Below, in pieces: positions 1-8,150 of a stretch of DNA of 64,000 bases. This DNA comes from Candidatus Dormiibacter inghamiae. GTDB lineage: Bacteria > Chloroflexota > Dormibacteria > Dormibacterales > Dormibacteraceae. Every line of letters begins with the position of its first letter. Positions within the stretch are counted from its first letter, which is position 1. The notes beneath the pieces were generated by a model that made no database searches, had not been told where the DNA came from, and worked only from the letters and a program-made list of their open reading frames with translations. The stretch lies in contig JAEKNQ010000013.1 in the NCBI GenBank assembly GCA_016464825.1, forward strand, positions 1 through 64,000. Direction: 5' to 3'. The position numbers and the translations under genes are program-made.

Positions 1-66
1 GAGCAGCCGGTCCGCTTCGCGGAGCTTGCGGACAACCTGCTCCGGGGTGTGCTTTCTGCCTTTCAC
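1..66 (-). CDS. IS3-family transposase OrfA, N-terminal fragment (runs off the window)
   Basis: Reading the minus strand from a GTG at 66 gives 22 residues beginning VKGRKHTPEQVVRKLREAD, which matches the start of the helix-turn-helix OrfA of IS3-type transposases (K/R-rich start followed by T-x-E-Q-V/I). A GGAGGA ribosome binding site lies 5-10 bases upstream. The gene continues past base 1, so the HTH and any OrfA/OrfB frameshift region are outside the window. OrfA supplies the DNA-binding part of the transposase; OrfB would carry the DDE catalytic core. Confidence 0.75.
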   Translation of the reverse strand, partial: MKGRKHTPEQVVRKLREADRLL

Positions 67-141
67 TTCGGTTCCTCCTTGCCCTCTCGGGCGGTGTTGG
101 AACCCTCATATCAGATGGACCAGTTCTCGGGGGTCAGGTCA
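1..141 (-). mobile_element. End of an IS3-family insertion sequence (truncated by window edge)
   Basis: The minus strand holds the start of a transposase OrfA followed, on its upstream side, by about 75 bases ending in GGGGGTCAGGTCA at 129-141. Read outward-in this terminus is TGACCTGACCCCC, the kind of TGACCTG terminal repeat seen in many IS3-family elements. Only the left (transposase 5') end lies in the window, so the partner repeat, the target duplication and the integrity of the element cannot be judged. The outer boundary at 141 is inferred from the repeat. Confidence 0.7.
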
Positions 142-154
142 CGGGTTCCAGCTC

Positions 155-526
155 CTAGCGCCGCCTTTGCGCCAGCTCCCAGCCAGTCCAGGCCGTCAGG
201 GCGAGTGGCAAGCTAGCTGCGGCGGTGAGGAGCAGGGTCTCGCCAGAGAGGTTCGGGTGCTCGCGCGCGACCTTTCGCCGGGCCGCCGCGTCCGTGTAGA
301 GAGCTCGGATTCCCAAATCTGGCTCGCCTCCGGTCAGGGATAGGACTGCGTAGACGAGGACCACCACGCAGTTGGAGACGATCCCAAAGGCGATCAGAGC
401 CAGCAGCCATCGGCCACGGATCCCGAAATAGATTCCGAACGTCGCCACCAAGGCCACTATCAGGCCAAACTCGGCGCCCACGAAACGCGAGCCATTCAAT
501 CGGTTGTGGGTCTTGAGGTCAATCAT
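155..526 (-). CDS. Small hypothetical membrane protein
   Basis: This is a protein of 123 residues if translation begins at the ATG at 526 (MIDLKTHNRLNG); an upstream ATG would add 22 Arg/Cys-rich residues that look unlike a natural N-terminus. Three hydrophobic segments are visible: about residues 18-34 (GLIVALVATFGIYFGI), 40-63 and 98-115, the last followed by a positively charged tail (ELAQRRR). I recognise no family motif. It sits only 14 bases from the IS3 terminus, so its downstream neighbour is the mobile element and any former operon partner may have been lost. Confidence 0.55.
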   Translation of the reverse strand: MIDLKTHNRLNGSRFVGAEFGLIVALVATFGIYFGIRGRWLLALIAFGIVSNCVVVLVYAVLSLTGGEPDLGIRALYTDAAARRKVAREHPNLSGETLLLTAAASLPLALTAWTGWELAQRRR

Positions 527-734
527 CGGTCGCGCCCGAGCACACGAACATTCTGTCTGAGCTTCATGACTAAACCCCACCGCCGCCCTCAATCAGCTAT
601 CGCCCGCCTCCTTCTAGCATCGCAGTTCCGCCGTTCCTGCCGCCGCAGGTTGACTACAGTCGCTGAGAAGCGTCGACGACTACCGCTTTCCACAGCTGGT
701 AGGCAACGGCGAGACCAGGCGAAGGAGAACCAGC

Positions 735-1490
735 ATGCTGCTCGAAGGTAAGACTTCAGTGATTTACGGAGGCGGTGGGTCGATCGGTGGTGCGGTCGCA
801 CGTGCGTTCGCTCGTGAGGGGGCCAAGGTCTTTCTCGCCGGTCGCACGGAGGCCCGGCTCGATAAGGTCGCCGCGGAGATAAGAGCCGGCGGAGGCGTTG
901 CCCAGACGGAGGAGGTAGATGCGCTCGACGAGCGTGCGGTCGACGAGCACGCGGACGCTGTGGCGGCCGCGGCCGGCGGGATTGACATCGTGTTCAACCT
1001 CATCTCGCACGGCGACGTGCAGGGAACCCCACTGGCTGAGATGGCGCTCGAGGACTTCGAACGGCCGATCCGGACCGCGGTGAGAACGATGTTCCTCACC
1101 TCTCGAGCAGCTGCGCGCCACATGATCAAGCAAGGCTCAGGCGTGATCATGGCCTTCGGCGGCTACGGCGACCCGATGCCTGGCTACTACCTAGGAGGCC
1201 TCCAGGTCGCATTCCAGGCAGTGGAAGCGCTCCGAAGGAGTCTGGCCTGCGAGCTTGGACCACATGGCATACGCGTGGTGACCCTGCAGACAGCCGGCGT
1301 GCCGGAGTCGATCCAGGAATCCTTTGCTGGACGCGCGGCGATCACCCAAGCGATTGAGCGGAGGACGATGCTGAACCGCGCCGCGACGCTTGAAGATGTG
1401 GGGAATGTCGCCGTCTTCGCGGCCTCCGGCTGGGCGGCCGCAGTCACCGCCACAGCCATCAACATCACCTGCGGCGCTCAAGTGGACTGA
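735..1490 (+). CDS. Short-chain dehydrogenase/reductase-like protein lacking the catalytic lysine
   Basis: This 251-residue Rossmann-fold protein has the glycine-rich nucleotide site GGGGSIG at residues 12-18 and the SDR-type beta-4/5 region around NLIS (88-91). The substrate-side segment reads FGGYGDPMPGYYLGGLQVAF (141-160): tyrosines are present at 151/152 but the Lys four residues later, expected in the Y-x-x-x-K motif, is replaced by Gly/Leu. The following helix (EALRRSLACELGPHGIRVV) is typical SDR. A good AAGGAG ribosome site precedes the ATG. A divergent SDR subfamily with this substitution occurs in actinobacterial-type genomes, so reduced or altered chemistry is plausible; the substrate is unknown. 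Confidence 0.8.
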   Translation: MLLEGKTSVIYGGGGSIGGAVARAFAREGAKVFLAGRTEARLDKVAAEIRAGGGVAQTEEVDALDERAVDEHADAVAAAAGGIDIVFNLISHGDVQGTPLAEMALEDFERPIRTAVRTMFLTSRAAARHMIKQGSGVIMAFGGYGDPMPGYYLGGLQVAFQAVEALRRSLACELGPHGIRVVTLQTAGVPESIQESFAGRAAITQAIERRTMLNRAATLEDVGNVAVFAASGWAAAVTATAINITCGAQVD

Positions 1491-1795
1491 GGTGACGGTT
1501 CTGACCAGCCAGCGCGTGTGACGAGTGATGGCGGAGTGTGCGTCAAGCGAACTGCTGAGGCACCGCCCCACGATGATGGCTCCCGGACGGGACCCATTGG
1601 GCTCTAGGGCAGCGAGCGCTTGACGGCTGGCGAACGGGTTGCCACAATACGGGCTATAGCAGGAGGGGCCGCTTCGGCGGCACAGTTGAGGGGGTGGGCT
1701 ATGCCTGCGATGTCGCCGATGAGGGTTGGAGCCGAGCTCGCCAAGGAGCGCTGCGAGCGACGCAGGGCCGGCCGAAGCAAGGCGAGGAGGAATGC
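1491..1795 (+). other. Intergenic region, no gene seen
   Basis: This 305-base stretch separates the SDR gene from the secreted Asp-box protein. The reading frame of the downstream gene remains open to an ATG at 1694, but that extension (rich in Arg, Gly and Asp) would bury the signal peptide and the good GAGGAGG site at 1784-1790, so it is treated as untranslated leader. No convincing promoter or hairpin was found. Confidence 0.4.
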
Positions 1796-3352
1796 ATGAC
1801 TGACGTTCCAACGCTTCGTTTCGCCCGATCGATCAAAGTCGCCGCCACCTTGTCCAAACCAAAATGGGCTGGACGCGCCCTTGTTTTGTTTGCTGCATTG
1901 TCCACTGTTGGATTAGTGTCGGTCGTCCCCGCGTTTGCGGCCGCCGAGCAGTTGGTCCAGATCAGCAGTGATCCGTACACCAACCCCCAGGCTCAACACA
2001 GGACGCAGGTTGAACCAGATACCTTCGCCTTCGGTAAGACCGTCGTCTCGACCTTTCAGGTCGGGCGGGTCTTCAACGGGGGAGCTAGCAACATCGGTTG
2101 GGCCACCTCCCTAAACGCCGGACTGACCTGGCAGCATGGCTTCCTGCCGGGCACCACTGCGAATTCGACGCCAAGGGGTAAGTACTTCTCCGTGAGCGAC
2201 GCTTCAGTCGCCTATGACTCCCGGGATGACGTCTGGATAATCTCGTATCTCGGAATACTGGGATCCGGTGGCTCCGGAGGTGTCGACCTCCTGGTCAGTC
2301 GCTCGACCAACGGTGGGCTCAGCTGGAGCACACCTGTGCCCGTGGACGTGCGTGGGACCACCGCTCACCAATTCCTGGACAAGAACTGGTCTGTTTGCGA
2401 CAATACTCCAACCAGTCAGTTCTTCGGCAACTGCTACACCGAATACGATAACAACTCAGTGGGCGACCTGGAGCAGATGAGCACCTCCAGGGATGGGGGA
2501 CTCACCTGGAGCGCTGGGGTTGCGCCAGTGGATCAGCCCCACGGCATCGGCGGCCAGCCACTGGTCCTGCCGAGCGGAGCAGTAGTCGTTCCCTACATCA
2601 ACCTCGACGTCGGCGTGATGGCCGACTTCATCTCCACGGACGGAGGTCTCAGCTGGGGAGGTTCGACCTTCATCTCCGCAGCCGAATTTCACGTGCCGAA
2701 CGGTAATATTCGCGCCGGCCTGCCACTGCCGACTGCGGAGATCGACGGGTCGGGCAGGATCTACCTAGCGTGGTCCGACTGCCGCTTCGAGGGCCAGTGT
2801 TCCTCGAGCGACATCATCTTCAGTACCTCGGACAACGGCTTGGTCTGGTCACCCGTCCACAGAGTCCCCACTAACCGCGTCGGCAGCGGTGCCGACTACT
2901 TCATACCGGGCCTTGCGGTCGACCGCAGTTCGCCCAGCGCCCACGCCCGCCTGGCGCTGACCTACTACTTCTATCCCCAGGCCAATTGCTCTGAGGCGAC
3001 CTGCCAGCTCGAGGTCGGCTTCATCACCTCCACGAACGGAGGCGACACCTGGAGTACCCCAGAGACCCTGGTCGGGCCGATGAAGCTGAGCTGGCTGCCC
3101 CTGACCACTCAGGGTCGCATGGTCGGGGACTACATCTCGACCTCCATCGCGCCGGGGGCTCATACCGCGGCACCTGTCTTCGCACGAGCGACTGCGGGTA
3201 CAGGACCGCAGAACTTCCATGAGGCGATGTTCACAGTCCCCGAGGACGTTGCAGCAGTGCGCGGTGGGTCGCTCTCATCCGCAGCTCCGCAGATCGCGCA
3301 CACGTCGACCGCGCGCCCTCGGACCCTGCACACTTCGGCTACGGCCTTGTAG
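1796..3352 (+). CDS. Secreted sialidase-like protein with Asp-box (BNR) repeats
   Basis: Starting at the ATG at 1796 (GAGGAGG six bases upstream) the product is 518 residues with a signal peptide: a basic start, hydrophobic stretch ALVLFAALSTVGLVSVV and likely cleavage after AFA. The mature part has about six Asp-box motifs of the form S-x-[D/N]-x-G-x-x-W (for example STNGGLSW, SRDGGLTW, STDGGLSW, STNGGDTW), each capping a blade of a six-bladed beta-propeller as in exo-alpha-sialidases. The catalytic Arg triad of true sialidases cannot be confirmed by eye, so glycan cleavage is not claimed; many bacterial BNR proteins only bind. There is no wall anchor, so it is probably released. A hairpin terminator follows. 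Confidence 0.8.
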   Translation: MTDVPTLRFARSIKVAATLSKPKWAGRALVLFAALSTVGLVSVVPAFAAAEQLVQISSDPYTNPQAQHRTQVEPDTFAFGKTVVSTFQVGRVFNGGASNIGWATSLNAGLTWQHGFLPGTTANSTPRGKYFSVSDASVAYDSRDDVWIISYLGILGSGGSGGVDLLVSRSTNGGLSWSTPVPVDVRGTTAHQFLDKNWSVCDNTPTSQFFGNCYTEYDNNSVGDLEQMSTSRDGGLTWSAGVAPVDQPHGIGGQPLVLPSGAVVVPYINLDVGVMADFISTDGGLSWGGSTFISAAEFHVPNGNIRAGLPLPTAEIDGSGRIYLAWSDCRFEGQCSSSDIIFSTSDNGLVWSPVHRVPTNRVGSGADYFIPGLAVDRSSPSAHARLALTYYFYPQANCSEATCQLEVGFITSTNGGDTWSTPETLVGPMKLSWLPLTTQGRMVGDYISTSIAPGAHTAAPVFARATAGTGPQNFHEAMFTVPEDVAAVRGGSLSSAAPQIAHTSTARPRTLHTSATAL

Positions 3353-3367
3353 ATAGTTTCTGGCTCG

Positions 3368-3399
3368 GGATGGGCTCCGTCACAGGACGGGGCCCATCC
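3368..3399 (+). terminator. Strong hairpin after the Asp-box gene
   Basis: Two 14-base arms (3368-3381 and 3386-3399; GGATGGGCTCCGTC and its near complement) pair with a single T-G wobble around a four-base loop. The hairpin lies 15 bases past the stop codon. The following sequence (ACCGTTTG) has only a short T run, so termination may be intrinsic but weak or partly Rho-dependent. Confidence 0.6.
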
Positions 3400-3469
3400 A
3401 CCGTTTGCAGGCGTAGCATTTGAGTAGGACAAACTCATCTCACCATGTTCGATAGCCCACCGGCTTGAC

Positions 3470-3907
3470 ATGCGATCACTGACTGCCTCGGTGCCGCAGC
3501 TACGGGCGGCGGGCGCCTGGTTGATAGTTCTGGCGGCGGTTACCGGCGCGTCCTGTGGTTCCGTCAGCCGGATCGCTGATTCGACGAACTCAGCGCCGTC
3601 GAGTAAGCCATATGTGCCTCCGGGCGCTCCTACCCCTGACCCGAATGGGCCCTCGTTCCTGACGGTCGTCCTCAGGCCGGGGGAGGATCCAACTGCAGTG
3701 GGCCATCGGATTGCAGGACCCGATGCGCTGGTGCGCCAGGCGCCGCAGACACCCCAGGAGAACCTACCTGCGGCGATACGTCGTCGAACCTACCGCATCC
3801 GTTTACTCAAGGGTCAGGAAGCTGAGGCGCTCCGGAAAGCCCAGATCGATCCGGGAGTCATGCGCGCGTACCTTGGAGAATATCCGGGCCAGTACCCAGA
3901 GCAATAG
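3470..3907 (+). CDS. Hypothetical exported protein
   Basis: This is a 145-residue protein with a hydrophobic N-terminal segment (AAGAWLIVLAAVTGASC) ending at Cys29. The cysteine could be a lipoprotein site, but the preceding GAS lacks the usual Leu/Val at -3, so simple secretion is equally possible. A Pro/Ser-rich linker follows (residues about 40-62), then a compact 80-residue region with mixed charge and a C-terminal tail rich in Tyr, Pro and Gln. No family was recognised. It is transcribed in the same direction as the Asp-box gene but separated by the hairpin at 3368-3399, so it probably has its own promoter. Confidence 0.55.
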   Translation: MRSLTASVPQLRAAGAWLIVLAAVTGASCGSVSRIADSTNSAPSSKPYVPPGAPTPDPNGPSFLTVVLRPGEDPTAVGHRIAGPDALVRQAPQTPQENLPAAIRRRTYRIRLLKGQEAEALRKAQIDPGVMRAYLGEYPGQYPEQ

Positions 3908-4063
3908 CCCCACCTCCAGGCCAGGGCGAGCACCTCTTTGATGGAAGATATGGGCTACCGCTACTGATCCTTGCGGTTTGTCTAGGGGGATTTCTGGATC
4001 TACCGGTAGCGACCGTGCGACTGCACTGCGCAAGGTGCGCTTAGACCCGCAGCCCCGCCGGTC

Positions 4064-4534
4064 TCAGACCGCCTGCCGAGCCGGTGACACCTGAAGGGAT
4101 AGGTAGAGAGCGAACAGGTAGGCCACGACGGCGACCGCGAAGCCTGCCGCCATCAACATCGAGCTGAAGTTCTCGTTGTAATTGAGGAAGCTGCCCCCGT
4201 TGAAGCCCGCGCCGAGCGTGCCGATGAAGCCGAAAACTGTCGCCGTGACCAGGCTCCCCCGCCTCATGAGGATGCCCTGGATCAGCAAGTAGACGGAGCC
4301 CACAACCAGCACCAGCCCGAAGCCGGCGTGGAGTTGGAGCAGCAGCGGCCCATGCAGCACTGCCCAGGTGACGCTGGCCACCACGCCGCCGAAGTACTCC
4401 GGCGGCTTAGCGCCGGGGTGGCTGGTAGGGATCGTCACGAATAGGTTGACGGCCATGCCCAGCAGGAACTGCATCACCAGTGCCAGGAGGGCAAACAGGC
4501 TGGCAGAGGCCAGCGCCCTGGCTCGTAGGCCCAT
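4064..4534 (-). CDS. Four-helix hypothetical membrane protein
   Basis: The 156-residue product has four clear hydrophobic helices at about residues 8-35, 50-80 (containing a His pair in WAVLHGPLLLQLHAGFG), 82-112 and 126-150. A GAGGGG site precedes the ATG. Histidines placed inside helices are reminiscent of small heme-binding or DoxX-like membrane proteins, but no family signature is strong enough to name it. It stands alone on the minus strand, downstream of dinB with a 156-base gap. Confidence 0.6.
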   Translation of the reverse strand: MGLRARALASASLFALLALVMQFLLGMAVNLFVTIPTSHPGAKPPEYFGGVVASVTWAVLHGPLLLQLHAGFGLVLVVGSVYLLIQGILMRRGSLVTATVFGFIGTLGAGFNGGSFLNYNENFSSMLMAAGFAVAVVAYLFALYLSLQVSPARQAV

Positions 4535-4690
4535 CCCCTCATTTTGCCGACCCGCCTGTCCACGGTGTCACAGCCCCGAGCTGCCCTGCGGGCATTTTCC
4601 TTGGGTGGCGCGGGTCGTGGTGATCGCTGACACCCGCCCTGCCGGGTCGACGCTCGCGCGCCGGCGCGAGGCTGGCCAATGTAGATCGAG

Positions 4691-5965
4691 CTAGCCCTGG
4701 CCACCCAGACGGCCGCCCGACCGCTCGGCCAGCTGTCTAAACGCTTCGGGCACCCGTCCGCCCTCGGAGAACATGACAGTCGCGTAGCCCACCGCATCCC
4801 GCCCGAACCGGTCTCGGATCGCGTCCACCGCTCGGTCGACAGCCCAACGTGCCGAACCTGAGGCGGTTCCCGGCCGGCTTCGATCAACGCCCAGGCCGAG
4901 GGGCAGCTGGAGTTGGAGGATGGAGTCGTCCACCAGCTGCGAGACCGACACAGCCAGGAGCGTGATCTCGTGCTCGCGCGGATGGTCGGCAAGAGCTGCG
5001 CATGCCAGTTCGGCGGACAGCTCGGTAAGGGTGAGTGAAGCGGAAATGGGGATGGACAACGTGAGGGACCGGGTGACCGAGCGCAGCCCCGTGAAGCGCA
5101 CCCTGACGGTGATGGTGCGCCCAGATCGACCCGCCGCCCTCAGCCGGCCCGCCACACGATCGGCGAGGTAGCCGAGCGTGGACCGAAGCAGACCGGACGT
5201 GGGCCGCCGGCGGCCAAGCGCAGACTGTGCTCCGACCGATGCCACCTGCCGGGTGGTTTCGATTCGGCGAGGATCTGCGTTGGTGGCCAACGATCCGAGC
5301 TTGTTCCCAACTGCCCGACCGAGCATGCGCCTCAGCACGGGATCTGAAGTAGCAGCCAGGTCGCCGATGGTGCGGATGCCCACGCTGGTCAGTCGAGCAA
5401 GCGTGACATGCCCGACGCCCCACATCAACTCAACCGGCAGGGGATGCAGGAACTCAAGCTCGCGGTCGGGCTCAACCAGGACCAGACCATCCGGCTTCGC
5501 TGTTTGGGAGGCGATCTTGGCGAGGTGTTTCGTTCGCGCCACGCCGACAGACACAGCCAACCCGATTTCACGCCGCACCCGCCTGCGGATCGCCGCGCCG
5601 ATCTCCCCGGGCGAGCCGAACAGGTGCTCCGTCCCAGCAACGTCGAGGAAGGCTTCGTCGATCGAGATCCGCTCGACCAGCGGCGTGAAGTCCCGGAGAA
5701 CGTCGATGACCTGATCGCCGAGGCGCTGGTAATCATGGAAGTGGCCGCCGACGAAGCGCAGGTCTGGACACAGCCGCCGCGCTCTCCACCCTGGCATCCC
5801 GGCTCGAATCCCGAATGCCTTGGCCTCGTACGAGGCGGCTAGCACCACTCCGCCTCCGACCGCCACCGCTCTGCCGCTCAACGAGGGGTCGAGCAGCTGC
5901 TCGACTGACGCATAGAAGGCATCCAGGTCCGCGTGCAGGATCGTTGCCTCGCCCGCCCTGGCCAT
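4691..5965 (-). CDS. dinB: DNA polymerase IV (Y-family translesion polymerase)
   Basis: The 424-residue protein carries all Y-family landmarks: the palm motif HADLDAFYASVEQ at residues 11-23 with metal-binding Asp, the steric region AASYEAKAFGIRAGMP, the second catalytic block ISIDEAFLDV around residue 101-110, and SVGVARTKHLAKIAS. A helix-hairpin-helix thumb (GVGHVTLARLTSVGIRTIGDL) and a little-finger domain follow. Length is somewhat above the usual 350-400. It copies past damaged bases and extends misaligned primers at low fidelity. No beta-clamp peptide was confirmed and no SOS box was identified upstream. It appears to be a single-gene unit. Confidence 0.93.
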   Translation of the reverse strand: MARAGEATILHADLDAFYASVEQLLDPSLSGRAVAVGGGVVLAASYEAKAFGIRAGMPGWRARRLCPDLRFVGGHFHDYQRLGDQVIDVLRDFTPLVERISIDEAFLDVAGTEHLFGSPGEIGAAIRRRVRREIGLAVSVGVARTKHLAKIASQTAKPDGLVLVEPDRELEFLHPLPVELMWGVGHVTLARLTSVGIRTIGDLAATSDPVLRRMLGRAVGNKLGSLATNADPRRIETTRQVASVGAQSALGRRRPTSGLLRSTLGYLADRVAGRLRAAGRSGRTITVRVRFTGLRSVTRSLTLSIPISASLTLTELSAELACAALADHPREHEITLLAVSVSQLVDDSILQLQLPLGLGVDRSRPGTASGSARWAVDRAVDAIRDRFGRDAVGYATVMFSEGGRVPEAFRQLAERSGGRLGGQG

Positions 5966-6062
5966 TTAGCCTCAGCTTAGCCAAACGTCTGTTCGGGCGG
6001 GGCGGCCCCTTCCCCCAGTCAGCTCCAGCGGGGAAGTGCCGTAGCGTGTTGGCCGCCAACCG

Positions 6063-6470
6063 CTACGTGACAGTAATCGTTCCCTGCATCCCCTGTTGCC
6101 GGTGCGAATCAACCGCACACCACATGTCGTACGTGCCTGCCTGAAGCGTGACTGTGAAGCTCGTCATGCCGCCGGCCGTCATGCGCTGGGCTGCACCGAC
6201 ATCATTCGTCGTGCCCTTGGGCGCGATGTGCAGGTCGTGCGGAAACTTGCCGTCGTCCATCAGATTGAAGGTGATGGTGCCGGCTTTGACGGTCACCAGC
6301 GCGGGGTCGAGCTTGAACTCGGTTTCGTGGATCGTCACGACTTGGGCTGTGGGCGTTGGCGACGTGGTTGCGGACGGCGCCGAGGTGCCCGCGGTGCCTG
6401 ACCCTGACGAACCGCCGCCACATGCGGCAATGACGAGGACCGCGAGGGGCAGCAGGAGAAATCGGTGCAT
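6063..6470 (-). CDS. Cupredoxin-domain lipoprotein
   Basis: This 135-residue protein starts with a lipoprotein signal (LAVLVIAAC, lipid Cys17), then a Gly/Ser/Thr/Pro linker (18-42) and one cupredoxin beta-sandwich. Candidate type 1 copper ligands are His78 (in FPHDLHI), Cys118 (MWCAVDSH), His123 and Met128 (QQGM), with the usual C-x4-H-x4-M spacing. It likely sits on the outer face of the membrane and carries electrons or binds copper. An AAGGAG site precedes the ATG. No copper or respiratory gene is adjacent, so its partner is unknown. Confidence 0.85.
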   Translation of the reverse strand: MHRFLLLPLAVLVIAACGGGSSGSGTAGTSAPSATTSPTPTAQVVTIHETEFKLDPALVTVKAGTITFNLMDDGKFPHDLHIAPKGTTNDVGAAQRMTAGGMTSFTVTLQAGTYDMWCAVDSHRQQGMQGTITVT

Positions 6471-6805
6471 CAGAGCTCCTTGGATACGGTGGCTGCCAGC
6501 GTCTACCTATTCATACGAGCCGGGGTTACAGGAAAGTTCATACCCCGTCCGAGGTGCGGAGCTCGGCGCTAGCAGCGCTCCGCGATAAGTCCCCCTGTTT
6601 TGCTGCTGTTTCGACCTGAGTGCGCCACGTTCTCGCTCCCCCCGGGGGCGGGTGAGAGGATGAGGCCGACGGGCTGTATCGCCGAGAAGCCGAGGAAGAG
6701 CCCCACGAAGCGCTCCATCGCCCTTGTTACGCAGGATCTCGTCCACGAGGCCGGCTGGTTGGGAAGCCGTAGATGTCGTGGCTGCCGCACTCGGACCCTT
6801 GACGG
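6471..6805. other. Intergenic region, no gene supported
   Basis: This 335-base stretch lies between the cupredoxin gene and the frameshifted P-loop gene. Open frames exist on both strands, but they lack ribosome sites, have irregular composition and match nothing I recognise. It contains a C/G-run (CCCCCCGGGGGCGGG near 6638-6652) and may be remnant DNA. Confidence 0.35.
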
Positions 6806-7365
6806 CTAACGAGGCCCCACTGTCGACTGTGCAGTAATGTCTCGCATCCACTCGTCAATGTCGTGCCGTGTCGCTAACACGGCCAGACGGTCATTAGCCT
6901 TCGACGCGAAGCGCAACGTCGCGACCAGAGTCGTGCGGTCCGGGTTCTCCGGCCAGCTAACGTCCGGGTTTCGGTTCCGGTGATAATCCACGATCTCGAA
7001 ACAGAATTGGAAGAGCCTCACGACACCGCCATGTTGATTGGGAAGGCCAGCCGCAAGGTGGCGACGAACGACCCTCCAGAGACAGCGCAGTAAAGCGTCT
7101 TGAGGACGACCACCTGGCTGGCTCGATCGCGCAGAGCCTCGGTCCATCCGATAAACACTCCCTCGGCGATCCAGGTGTCCTGGCCGGCGAGCCGCGCGGC
7201 CTCTCGGACGAGGGGCCCAACAGGTCGTGGGCGCAGACCGGTTCTGTATGCAATGGCGGCGACGGCATCAAGGTCAGTTGCACGGACACCGGTTGAGGCT
7301 GACAGTGAACGAGCAAACCTAGACTTACCGCTTCCCGGACTACCCAGAATCAGCACTCGTGGCAT
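6806..7365 (-). pseudogene. P-loop nucleoside-kinase-like gene broken by one frameshift
   Basis: The first 91 or so residues start at an ATG at 7365 and show a Walker A loop GSPGSGKSR (residues 8-16) and an LDAVA segment, as in adenylate-kinase-like (topology modulation type) proteins. The frame then stops at 7018 with unrelated residues, while a different frame continues the expected pattern LLRCLWRVVRRHL and NQHGGVVRLFQFCFEIVDYH to 6806. The switch falls near 7090-7098 and equals loss of one base. Either the gene is inactivated or the assembly dropped a base. The complete product would be about 185 residues, normal for the family. Its substrate is unknown. Confidence 0.7.
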
Positions 7366-7547
7366 CGCGGCCTGACAGTACGGTAGATGAGGAGTCTCGA
7401 GCTGTCAGCCGACGGCGGATCAACGCCGCTGTGAGTGCCTTAAGTGATGGCGCGCCGACAAACTGGAGATGGCCTCCCCCGTTGGTGCAACGGCAGGCCG
7501 GCACGTCGACCCGGCAGACCCAAACGCGGCTGAATCTGTGCCACGCC

Positions 7548-7982
7548 TCACGACGTCCGTGGGTGGTGCGGATAGCCCAGAACGCCCATCTGTCGCAGGA
7601 GGCCGAGTTGGCCGAGTTCCTCCCAGTGCTTACCGATACGACCCTGGCCAATGCGATGGAAGTGCATGCCCGTGACGGTGACCGGACGTCCGGTGGCAGC
7701 GACACCGGCGAAACTGCCAGTATGGGTGGCCGACGCACTCCAACGGGTGGTGACTCTGTCCGGCTCGGCGACCTGGTCTTCGACGGTCACCACGAGGTCC
7801 GCGAATGCACCATGGGTCGCCTCCACCGCGGCGGTGTAGACCTCAATGCCGACGACCGGACCGCCAGACACATGGCTGACGAAGGACGGGTCGAGCAGTT
7901 GCGCAAGGAGTCTCCGGTCCCGGCCGGTCAAGACCTCGTTGTAGTACCGGCGTACCAAGGCCTTGTTCTCCTCCAACCCCAC
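7548..7982 (-). CDS. SnoaL-like ester cyclase family protein
   Basis: The 144-residue protein begins EENKALVRRYYNEVLTGRD and contains the cone-shaped alpha+beta barrel pattern of SnoaL/NTF2-like polyketide cyclases, ending with a conserved KHWEELGQLGLLRQMG. In studied members an Asp/His pair in the cavity acts on a small hydrophobic ligand; many homologues are of unknown substrate. The start is a GTG at 7982; a TTG three codons in is also possible. It lies on the same strand as the NmrA-like gene upstream, but a 75-base inverted repeat separates them. Confidence 0.8.
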   Translation of the reverse strand: MGLEENKALVRRYYNEVLTGRDRRLLAQLLDPSFVSHVSGGPVVGIEVYTAAVEATHGAFADLVVTVEDQVAEPDRVTTRWSASATHTGSFAGVAATGRPVTVTGMHFHRIGQGRIGKHWEELGQLGLLRQMGVLGYPHHPRTS

Positions 7983-8034
7983 CCCTACATGCTGACCGAC
8001 ACTGCCGCAGCGGGCAGCAGCCAGTCCCGTAAGC

Positions 8035-8109
8035 GGATCCGCTTGCGAGAATGATCAAGCCGTCCAGGCGCCCGGCGGCACCCGCCAAATCGTCGTCGCA
8101 AGCGGATCC
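8035..8109. repeat. Perfect 14-base inverted repeat enclosing 47 bases
   Basis: GGATCCGCTTGCGA at 8035-8048 is exactly inverted as TCGCAAGCGGATCC at 8096-8109. The left arm is also part of a second, overlapping 14-base palindrome (AAGCGGATCCGCTT, 8031-8044). The core GCAAGCGGATC occurs a third time at 9876-9886, after the TetR gene. The element sits between the NmrA-like and SnoaL genes and could be a hairpin acting on the transcript, a regulator site, or a small mobile repeat. Confidence 0.6.
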
Positions 8110-8150
8110 CCCTGTCGGACGGACCCGCGTGGCCGTGCGGGTGCGTGCGT

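Noticed and set aside
26-343. Open frame of 105 codons on the plus strand across the IS end
   Set aside because: It is antisense to the transposase start and runs through the IS terminal repeat; no ribosome site and no recognisable protein.
6507-6851. Minus-strand frame upstream of the cupredoxin gene
   Set aside because: Irregular composition, overlaps the end of the kinase-like pseudogene, no family or ribosome site.
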